Shown here piece by piece: positions 26,701 to 34,088 of a DNA stretch of 64,000 nucleotides. The position numbers and the translations under genes are program-made. The notes under the pieces were generated by a model. The model was not told the DNA's origin, did not search any database, and saw nothing but the letters and a program-made list of their open reading frames with translations. Source of the stretch: Isosphaeraceae bacterium (lineage in GTDB: Bacteria; Planctomycetota; Planctomycetia; Isosphaerales; Isosphaeraceae); assembly GCA_026004735.1 (NCBI GenBank), contig BPJS01000001.1:2108001-2172000 (forward strand), written 5' to 3'. Within the stretch, counting starts at the first letter, position 1. Each line of letters starts with the position of its first letter.

Positions 26701-27624
26701 ATGACAAGCAGCCAGTGGCGAATAAACGCGATTTGGAACAGGCTGCGCAGACTGGTCGGGCTGGCGGCGCTGGTCTACCTCGGCCTCGTGGTGATGCTCT
26801 ACGCGTTCCAGACTCATCTGATTTTCCCGGGCAGTGCCACTCAGGGCCATCCGGCATCTCGGCTGATCCCGCCGCGGGGTTGCGAGCTGCTCCGGATTCG
26901 CACCTCGACCGGAGCCTGGATCAGAGCGCTGTTTGGGCCCGCGCTGAGTCGGGACGGTCTTCCGGACTCCGAGGCTCCGACCCGGCCGACGATCCTCTTC
27001 TTTTACGGGAATGGGATGTGCCTGGCGACGTCGCTCGGCGAGTTTGAGGCGTTTCGGCGGCTGGGAGCAAATGTGCTAATCCCGGACTACCTAGGATATG
27101 GTCTGAGCCAGGGCGAGCCTTCCGAAGCCGGCTGTTACGCCACGGCTGAGGCCTGTTACGAGGCGTTGCGGAGCCGTCGGGATGTCGATCCTGACCGAAT
27201 TGTCGCCGCGGGCTGGTCGCTGGGCGGGGCAGTCGCGATCGATCTGGCCGCACGACGGCCGACGGCAGGTCTAGCGGTGTTCAGCTCGTTTACCTCGCTG
27301 GCAGAGGTCGTCCGGGGCTATTTGCCTTGGGTGCCGGCTGGTTGGCTGTTGCGTCATCGATTTGAGAGTGAGCGAAAGATCAGCAGGGTCAGGTGCCCGA
27401 TCCTGATCGGGCATAGCCGGGACGATGAGCTGATTCGGTTCGCAATGGCGGAGCGTCTGGCTCATGCCGCGGGCGGCCCGGTTGAGCTGATCGCCATCGA
27501 CGGTGCGCCGCACAACGCCTTTTTTGATGTGGGCTGGCCCTCGGTTGAGGAGGGGATGATCCGGTTGTTGGGTCGCGTTGCGGGAGAGAATGGAGAGCTC
27601 GGAAGTAAAGCGGACGCTAGGTAG
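26701..27624 (+). CDS. Membrane-anchored alpha/beta hydrolase (BEM46/ABHD-like)
   Basis: A 307-residue serine hydrolase. An N-terminal hydrophobic anchor (about 16-37, LVGLAALVYLGLVVMLYAFQ) precedes QTHLIFPG, a start typical of the BEM46/YfhR family. The nucleophile elbow is GWSLGG, the acid lies in HSRDDELI, and the catalytic His in APHNAFFD. FFYGNGMC forms the oxyanion region. Substrate unknown. ATG 26701 lies after the spoVG terminator, 61 bp beyond it. Confidence 0.85.
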   Translation: MTSSQWRINAIWNRLRRLVGLAALVYLGLVVMLYAFQTHLIFPGSATQGHPASRLIPPRGCELLRIRTSTGAWIRALFGPALSRDGLPDSEAPTRPTILFFYGNGMCLATSLGEFEAFRRLGANVLIPDYLGYGLSQGEPSEAGCYATAEACYEALRSRRDVDPDRIVAAGWSLGGAVAIDLAARRPTAGLAVFSSFTSLAEVVRGYLPWVPAGWLLRHRFESERKISRVRCPILIGHSRDDELIRFAMAERLAHAAGGPVELIAIDGAPHNAFFDVGWPSVEEGMIRLLGRVAGENGELGSKADAR

Positions 27625-27763
27625 TCGGGGTCCGTCTGGTCGGGATGCGTCCTGGGGGGCAGGGGCCGGACCAAGGGCGGACAGAACGGGCTGGATGGGT
27701 GCGAGCCGGCTTGGTGCGCGGTAGCCTGGGCAGCGAGGCTCGAAGCTCGGGAGCGAACCAACG

Positions 27764-28600
27764 ATGTCGGAGCGACTGCGGATCCTGGAACGGTTGCGGG
27801 CCAAGCGCGCCCAGGGGCTGCCGATTCTGGGAGGAGGGGCGGGTACGGGCCTGTCGGCCAAGTGCGAGGAGGCCGGGGGCATCGACCTGATCGTGATCTA
27901 CAACTCGGGCCGGTATCGGATGGCCGGCTGTGGGTCGCTGGCGGGCATGATGCCCTATGGTAATGCCAATCGCGTCGTCCTCGAGATGGCTCCGGAAGTA
28001 CTGGGAGCTGTCCGCCAGACGCCCGTTCTGGCAGGGGTCTGCGGGACCGACCCGTTCCTGCGCCGAACGGCCTTCCTGAAACGACTGATCGAACTGGGGC
28101 TGGCGGGAATCCAAAATTTCCCGACCGTGGGCCTGATCGACGGCGTGTTTCGCCAGAATCTGGAAGAAACGGGCATGAGCTATGCGTTGGAGGTGGAGCT
28201 GATCGCCGAGGCACGGCGGTTGGATCTGCTGACAACTCCCTATGTGTTCGACGCCGATCAGGCGGTCGCTATGACCGAAGCGGGAGCGGATTTGCTGGTC
28301 GGGCATATGGGTTTGACCACCAAGGGGACGATTGGAGCACGGACCGCCAAGACGTTGGATCAGTGTGTTGAGGAACTGGGCGCGATCGTGGCGGCGGCAC
28401 GCTCGGTCCGCCACGACGTCCTGATTCTGTGCCACGGAGGCCCGATTGCCGAGCCTGGGGATGCGGCGTACGTCCTGGAGCGCTGTCCTGGCATGGACGG
28501 CTTCTACGGGGCCAGCTCGATGGAACGGCTCCCAACCGAACGGGCGATCACCGAGCAGGTGCGGCGGTTTGCCGCGGTCCGGCCAAGGAACCAGACCTGA
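27764..28600 (+). CDS. TIM-barrel PEP-hydrolase-family protein
   Basis: A 278-residue member of the phosphoenolpyruvate hydrolase-like TIM-barrel family (Pfam PEP_hydrolase). [72 protein letters not shown] and [15 protein letters not shown] are characteristic. The next gene is Tm-1-like and lies 15 bp downstream; together they correspond to the two halves of the plant Tm-1 protein. Catalytic role not established. Confidence 0.85.
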   Translation: MSERLRILERLRAKRAQGLPILGGGAGTGLSAKCEEAGGIDLIVIYNSGRYRMAGCGSLAGMMPYGNANRVVLEMAPEVLGAVRQTPVLAGVCGTDPFLRRTAFLKRLIELGLAGIQNFPTVGLIDGVFRQNLEETGMSYALEVELIAEARRLDLLTTPYVFDADQAVAMTEAGADLLVGHMGLTTKGTIGARTAKTLDQCVEELGAIVAAARSVRHDVLILCHGGPIAEPGDAAYVLERCPGMDGFYGASSMERLPTERAITEQVRRFAAVRPRNQT

Positions 28601-28615
28601 GACGAACGAGGTCCA

Positions 28616-29878
28616 GTGGCGATGCCCGCGATCGTGATTGGCACGCTCGATACCAAAGCCGAAGAGGTGGGATTCGTCCGTTCGGCGTTGGAATCGGCTG
28701 GATATGAGGTGCTGGTGATCGACGTAGGCACGGGGTCGGAGCCGAGGTTGGCCGCAGACATCACGCGTGAGGCGGTGCTCCGCGCGGCCGGGACGACGCT
28801 GGCCGATGTTCAGTCGCGGGGCAATCGGGGCGAAGCCGTTGCCGCGGCGGCGCGGGGAGTTGCGGAGGTGGTCGCCGGGTTGTGGGAGACGGGGCGGGTC
28901 GAGGGTGTGATCGCGCTGGGCGGGTCGGCGGGAACGTCGATCGGCTCGGCCGCCATGCGGGTTCTTCCGCTCGGTGTACCCAAGGTTTTGGTGAGCACGC
29001 TCGCCAGTGGCCAGACCCGGCCGTATGTAGGGGGATCGGATCTGGTGATGGTTCCGTCGGTCTGCGACCTGGCGGGGTTGAACCGGATCAGCCGGGTGGT
29101 GTTGAGTAACGCGGTCTCTGCCTTGATGGGGATGATGGCCGGTCGGCGCGGAGCGGGTGCGAGGGAGGAATTGAGCCGCCCGCTGGTGACGGCGACGATG
29201 TTTGGCGTCACGACGCCGTGTGTCACGGCCGCGCGTCGGCGGCTTGAGGCGGCCGGCTATGAAGTGGTTGTCTTTCACGCCACAGGGGTGGGTGGCCAGG
29301 CCATGGAGAGCCTGATCCGCGAGGGCCGGGTGTCGGCCGTGTTGGATCTAACCACGACCGAGCTAGCCGATGAAATCGCCGGCGGTGTGATGTCGGCCGG
29401 GCCGGAACGGCTCAGTGCGGCGGTGGTGGCGCGGATTCCTCAAGTGGTCTCGGTTGGGGCGGTCGACATGGTCAATTTCGGTCCCCCCGAGACGGTTCCG
29501 GAGCGATACCGATCGCGCCGCTTGCATCGGCACAATCCCCAGGTCACGCTGATGCGAACCACGATCGAGGAGAATGGGGCGATCGGGCGCCGGCTGGCCG
29601 AGGCCCTCCGGCTGGCTCAGGTGCCGACCGTCGTCCTGCTTCCCCTGCGAGGGGTCTCCGCGCTGGACGCGCCGGGGCAGCCGTTTCATGATCCGACGGC
29701 CGATCAGGCCCTGTTCGAGGCGATCAGCGCGGGTCTGGCTGGCCATCCCAGTGTACGGATCGTCGAAGTGGACGCGCATATCAACGACCCGGCCTTTTCG
29801 GACCGAGCCGCCGCCGAATTGATCCGGCTGCACGAAGCGGTCGATCCGAAGCGGGTAGAGAACGGGAGCCGACCGTGA
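28616..29878 (+). CDS. Tm-1-like ATP-binding protein (UPF0261)
   Basis: A 420-residue UPF0261/Tm-1 family protein. MPAIVIGTLDTKAEEVGF at the start, GGSAGTSIGSAAMRVLPLGVPKVLVST, GVTTPCVTAARRRLEAAGYEV, VFHATGVGGQAME and LDLTTTELADEIAGG are family blocks; the plant homolog binds ATP and tobamovirus helicase. GTG 28616 and ATG 28622 both serve as start. Its end overlaps the acyl-AMP ligase start (GTGA at 29875-29878), so the three genes look like an operon. Confidence 0.88.
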   Translation: MAMPAIVIGTLDTKAEEVGFVRSALESAGYEVLVIDVGTGSEPRLAADITREAVLRAAGTTLADVQSRGNRGEAVAAAARGVAEVVAGLWETGRVEGVIALGGSAGTSIGSAAMRVLPLGVPKVLVSTLASGQTRPYVGGSDLVMVPSVCDLAGLNRISRVVLSNAVSALMGMMAGRRGAGAREELSRPLVTATMFGVTTPCVTAARRRLEAAGYEVVVFHATGVGGQAMESLIREGRVSAVLDLTTTELADEIAGGVMSAGPERLSAAVVARIPQVVSVGAVDMVNFGPPETVPERYRSRRLHRHNPQVTLMRTTIEENGAIGRRLAEALRLAQVPTVVLLPLRGVSALDAPGQPFHDPTADQALFEAISAGLAGHPSVRIVEVDAHINDPAFSDRAAAELIRLHEAVDPKRVENGSRP

Positions 29879-31536
29879 GCCAGTCATCCTCGTTCACCGA
29901 CCCGACGATTCCGCCGCTTGCCCCGCTTCCCAAGGGCTGGCGATCGCTGGCGCATGCCTTCTGGCACAGTTCGCGGCAGCGATCGCGCGCGTGGGCTCTG
30001 GCCGACAGTACGGGTGTTCGGCTGAATTACCGTGAGGCACGACGCCGGGCCGTGGCCCTGGCGCGGGTGCTGGACCGAACAATCGGGCCGGCCCAGCACG
30101 TTGGCATCTTGCTGCCGCCGACAGTCCCGGCCGCGATCACCAACGTGGCACTGAGCTTGCTCGGCCGGATCCCGGTCAATCTGAATTACACCTCCTCGGA
30201 CGCGATCCTCAACGAGGCGATTCGCCAGGCGGCCATTACAGACGTTGTGACCTCGCAGCAAGCGATGGCCCGGTTTGGCCTGAAACCGGCGGCGAGGCTC
30301 CTCCACTTGGAGGACGTTCCACGACGGGTGACCTGGGCCGACAAACTCCTGGCCGCGCTGTCGGATGGGGCGCCTCGCGGCGTGCTCGCCCCGTGGTTGC
30401 CCGGACTGGCGGGCCAGCGGCTCGAGGAACCGGCGACCGTGATCTTCACCTCGGGGTCGACGGGCGACCCGAAAGGCGTCGTGCTCACGCACCGTAACGT
30501 CCTCTCCAACGCCCTGGGGATTGAGCAGCAGATTCATCTCCAGCCAGACGATGTCATTCTTGGCATTTTGCCATTCTTTCATTCGTTCGGATTTACGGTC
30601 ACGCTTTGGACGGTACTTGCGCTTGGGAAAATGGGGGTCTATCATTTCAATCCGCTGGATGCCCGTACGATCGGGAAGCTCTGTGCGCAGCACAAGGCCA
30701 CCGTGATGGCGGCGACGCCGACGTTCATGCGCAGCTATCTCCAACGATGCGGCCCAGAGCAGTTCGCCTCGATCCGGTTGTTGATTCTGGGGGCCGAGAA
30801 GCTCAAGCCGGAGCTCGCCGCGGAGATCGAGCGGACGCTGGGAATCCGGCCCCTGGAGGGGTATGGCTGCACCGAGACGGGACCGGTCGTGTCGGTGAAT
30901 GTACCCGGCGAGCTCGAGCTGGCCGACGGCCGCCGGATCGTCGGCTATCGCCTGGGCACGGTGGGCAGACCGCTGCCCGGGACGTCGGTCCGGATCGTTG
31001 ACCCCGAGACCGGCGCGGATCTGCCCCGGGGTCAGGAGGGACTGATTCTCGTCAAAGGCCCGCAAGTGATGGCCGGCTATCTGAATCGCCCCGACCTGAC
31101 CGAACCGGTGCTCCGGGATGGTTGGTACCGAACTGGTGATCTGGGCTACCTCAACGCGGATGGCTTTCTCTCGATTACGGATCGGATCAGCCGCTTTTCC
31201 AAGGTTGGCGGTGAGATGGTTCCGCACGGCAAGGTGGAGGCGGCCCTGGTCGCGGCCTGCGGCGAGCCAGCGCCTCATCTGGCGGTCACCGCCGTTCCCG
31301 ATCCGCAGCGCGGCGAGCGGCTGGTCGTCGTCCATACCGGATTGCCGCTAGAGCCCCGAGAGCTTTGCCGCCGGCTCCAGGATTCAGGCTTGCCTCGGCT
31401 CTGGATTCCCTCGCCCGACGACTTTCTTCAGGTGGATGAATTGCCCGTGCTCGGCACCGGGAAGCTCGACTTGCGAGCCACGCGTAAGCTGGCCGTCGAA
31501 CGTCTGGGCTTGGAGACGACGCCCGGGCGGGCCTGA
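29875..31536 (+). CDS. Acyl-AMP ligase (Aas/fatty acyl-CoA-synthetase-like)
   Basis: A 553-residue ANL-superfamily adenylating enzyme. The core motifs are TVIFTSGSTGDPKGVVLTH (A3/A4), the family's YGCTETGPVVSVN (A5), GWYRTGDLGYLN (A7) and the lysine-bearing GTGKLDLRAT (A10). The closest pattern I recognise is the acyl-ACP synthetase half of Aas. It may activate a fatty or organic acid made or used by the preceding two genes. GTG start in a four-base overlap (GTGA). Confidence 0.88.
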   Translation: MSQSSSFTDPTIPPLAPLPKGWRSLAHAFWHSSRQRSRAWALADSTGVRLNYREARRRAVALARVLDRTIGPAQHVGILLPPTVPAAITNVALSLLGRIPVNLNYTSSDAILNEAIRQAAITDVVTSQQAMARFGLKPAARLLHLEDVPRRVTWADKLLAALSDGAPRGVLAPWLPGLAGQRLEEPATVIFTSGSTGDPKGVVLTHRNVLSNALGIEQQIHLQPDDVILGILPFFHSFGFTVTLWTVLALGKMGVYHFNPLDARTIGKLCAQHKATVMAATPTFMRSYLQRCGPEQFASIRLLILGAEKLKPELAAEIERTLGIRPLEGYGCTETGPVVSVNVPGELELADGRRIVGYRLGTVGRPLPGTSVRIVDPETGADLPRGQEGLILVKGPQVMAGYLNRPDLTEPVLRDGWYRTGDLGYLNADGFLSITDRISRFSKVGGEMVPHGKVEAALVAACGEPAPHLAVTAVPDPQRGERLVVVHTGLPLEPRELCRRLQDSGLPRLWIPSPDDFLQVDELPVLGTGKLDLRATRKLAVERLGLETTPGRA

Positions 31537-31644
31537 TTCACCCGGCTGCGTACGTGGCCGACGCAGTCCTACCCCTCCCCTCGAGCCACCCCCGGGGGAA
31601 TAATAGAATAGGTTTGCAGTCACCCAAGCCTCTGCGGGAAGGGC

Positions 31645-32937
31645 ATGAACATCGTTCTTGAGGTCATCTCGGGCCCGCAGCAGGGTCGGGAATATGTCTT
31701 CGATCGGCACGCGACCTTCAGCGTGGGTCGATCCCCGGAGACAACGTTTCCCGTCCCAGACGATCCGTTTTTCTCCCGGCATCATTTTTTGATTGAGTTC
31801 AACCCGCCACTCTGCCTCCTGAAAGACACCGGGAGCACCAACGGGACGAAGGTCAACGGCCAGCGGGTTACTGAGGTCCGGCTCCGCCACGGGGACGTCA
31901 TTTCGGCGGGAAAGAGTGCGTTTCGGATCCGAGTGGAAGGGACCTCGGAGCGGCTCAGCCTGATCCGCTGCCGGGTCTGCCGGGCTCCAGCGGGCGACGA
32001 CGTCGCGGTGCTCGAGAGCAATCCGGGCGAGGAGGGCGAGGTCAGCTGGCTTTGCCGCCAATGCGTTGAGCAAGGCCGGCGCTTTCCCCCACCGCCGACA
32101 GGTTACTGGATCGAACGACGGATCGGTGGCGGGGGGATGGGCGAAGTCTTCAAGGCCCGCCAGCTCGAGACCGGCCGTACGGTCGCCATCAAGATGATGA
32201 TCCCCAACGCCGCCAGCAGCGAGCGTGCGCGCAAATACTTTCAGCGCGAAATCGCCGTGCTCCGCAAGTTGCGCCATCCGAACATCGTCGAATTCTATGA
32301 GATGTATGAATCGTTCGGCCTGTTCCACCTGATCATGGAATATGTCGATGGTCAGGATGCGCTCACCTGGGCCGAGGGATTCGCCAGGCGGCCTCCGATC
32401 GCGGCCGTCGCCGAGGTCGGTCTCCAACTGCTCGCCGCTTTGAGCCACGCTCACGCCCAGGGATTTGTCCACCGGGATGTCAAGCCCTCCAACCTCCTCC
32501 TGTCTGGCCCACGGCTCCGACCCCGGGTCAAACTGTCCGACTTTGGCCTCGCCAAGAGCTTCCGCGACGATGCGGGCTTCGCTGGGCTGACCCATCAGGG
32601 CGACGTCGGCGGATCGGTCGGCTTCGTCTCACCCGATCATATCCGCGACTTCCGCGAGGTCAGGGAACCGGCTGATATCTACGGGGCTGGCGTCACGCTC
32701 TACTACCTGCTCACCGGTGCGTTTCCCTATCTGGATTTCGACCCATCCTCGGTCAAGGCCTACGCGATGATCCTGGAGCATCCGAGCGTGCCGGCACGCG
32801 TCCACCGCAAGGATGTGCCCGAAGGCCTCGATCGGGTCCTCCGCAAGTGTCTGGAAAAACACCCAAACGATCGCTGGAGGTCGGCTCAGGCTCTGGCCGA
32901 CGCCATCCGCCCGTTTGCCGAACAATCCGCCGGTTGA
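31645..32937 (+). CDS. FHA-domain Ser/Thr kinase with internal zinc finger
   Basis: A 430-residue kinase. Residues 1-95 form an FHA phosphothreonine-binding domain (FSVGRSPE, FSRHHFLIEF, DTGSTNGTKVNG). Then a Cys4-like module CRVC ... CRQC (about 110-145), then the kinase domain (about 155-430) with IGGGGMGEVFKA, VAIKMM, HRDVKPSN and DFGLAK. It has no transmembrane segment, so the kinase is cytoplasmic. FHA-before-kinase is less common than the reverse order. Substrate unknown; no phosphatase is adjacent. Confidence 0.9.
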   Translation: MNIVLEVISGPQQGREYVFDRHATFSVGRSPETTFPVPDDPFFSRHHFLIEFNPPLCLLKDTGSTNGTKVNGQRVTEVRLRHGDVISAGKSAFRIRVEGTSERLSLIRCRVCRAPAGDDVAVLESNPGEEGEVSWLCRQCVEQGRRFPPPPTGYWIERRIGGGGMGEVFKARQLETGRTVAIKMMIPNAASSERARKYFQREIAVLRKLRHPNIVEFYEMYESFGLFHLIMEYVDGQDALTWAEGFARRPPIAAVAEVGLQLLAALSHAHAQGFVHRDVKPSNLLLSGPRLRPRVKLSDFGLAKSFRDDAGFAGLTHQGDVGGSVGFVSPDHIRDFREVREPADIYGAGVTLYYLLTGAFPYLDFDPSSVKAYAMILEHPSVPARVHRKDVPEGLDRVLRKCLEKHPNDRWRSAQALADAIRPFAEQSAG

Positions 32938-33179
32938 CAAACTCGCGAATGAGCCTTCCCGGCCCCAGCGACCCCGGACGGAACTCAAGGCGTCCGAGCG
33001 AGCCGCGCCATGGCGAGGAATCTGAATCGGACTCGGTACTCAGCCGAAGTCCGCGTCAGGCTCGCTCCGAGGCCAGAGGTCTGATATGATAAATTTGTTT
33101 TTGGGATTCGCTTCGTCTTGAGCGTCCTGGCGTTGGTTCTCTTCGATACATACACTGATTTGAATTTCACCAAGAATCG

Positions 33180-34088
33180 ATGATTGTTCGTTCGGCCACG
33201 ATTGTCGGGGTGGGGTTGATCGGGGGCTCGCTGGGGCTCGCTTTGAAGGCGCGCGGATTGGTGGAGCGAGTCATCGGGCTGGGTCGCGACCCGGAACGGC
33301 TCGAGCTGGCCCGCCGCCGGGGCGCGATCGACCGGGCGGTCCTGGATCCCGCCGCGGCTTTTGGCGACTCGGACTTGGCCGTGATTTGCACGCCGGTTTC
33401 TCAGATCGTGGAGCAAGCCTGTCTGGCGGGGGCGCATGGCCCAGCCCACCTGGTCGTGACCGACGTGGGCAGCACCAAGCGGGGAATTGTGGCCGATCTG
33501 GAGCGTGAGCCGTCGCTTCGGGGCCGATTCGTAGGCGCCCATCCGATCGCGGGGTCGGAACGGAGCGGGGTGGAACATGCCGACGGCGACCTGTTCCAAG
33601 GCGCTCCTTGCGTGATCACGCCCGGGGATTCGGCGAGCGATCAGGCGGTCCAGCAGGTCGCCGCGTTATGGCATTCCGTCGGGTCTCGAGTGCGGATCAT
33701 GGCTCCGGCCGAACATGACCGAGCCTTGACACTGGTCAGTCATCTGCCCCATGCTCTGGCGGCGGCGCTGGTGCATCTGGTCGACGCCGAGGATGCGTCG
33801 CTGGCTGGTGGGGCCTACCGCGACGTCTCTCGAATCGCTGCCTCGGACGAGGCCGTCTGGACCGATATCTTTCTGGCCAATCGCGAGGCGATGCTCGACG
33901 CCCTAGCACGCTTTAGCGATCAACTGGCCGAGTTTCGCCGGCTTCTCGATCGCGCTGATCGCAGGGGCCTGAGCCAGTGGTGGCGAACGGCACAGATGCG
34001 GCGGCGCGATTGGTCCCCGGGACCGGACCGTGAATCGTCGCCTCGGCCTCCGGCCGGAATCCCCGCCTCCGGAGCCGATCCCCGATGA
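33180..34088 (+). CDS. tyrA: Prephenate dehydrogenase
   Basis: A 302-residue NAD-dependent enzyme for tyrosine synthesis. The dinucleotide motif GVGLIGGSLGLAL is at the front; VVTDVGSTKRGI, GAHPIAGSERSGV and the C-terminal HLPHALAAALV with DVSRIAASD are TyrA blocks. No ACT domain is fused. A -10-like TATGAT (33085) lies in an AT-rich leader, and no clear Shine-Dalgarno precedes the ATG. The stop overlaps purL as ATGA. Confidence 0.9.
   Translation: MIVRSATIVGVGLIGGSLGLALKARGLVERVIGLGRDPERLELARRRGAIDRAVLDPAAAFGDSDLAVICTPVSQIVEQACLAGAHGPAHLVVTDVGSTKRGIVADLEREPSLRGRFVGAHPIAGSERSGVEHADGDLFQGAPCVITPGDSASDQAVQQVAALWHSVGSRVRIMAPAEHDRALTLVSHLPHALAAALVHLVDAEDASLAGGAYRDVSRIAASDEAVWTDIFLANREAMLDALARFSDQLAEFRRLLDRADRRGLSQWWRTAQMRRRDWSPGPDRESSPRPPAGIPASGADPR

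Noticed and set aside
27617-29278. 553-codon minus-strand open frame opposite the PEP-hydrolase-like and Tm-1-like genes
   Set aside because: The plus strand encodes two recognisable families across the same bases; the reverse product is low complexity in Arg, His and Gln.
29884-31335. 483-codon minus-strand frame opposite the acyl-AMP ligase
   Set aside because: No motif; shadow of a gene with complete ANL core motifs.
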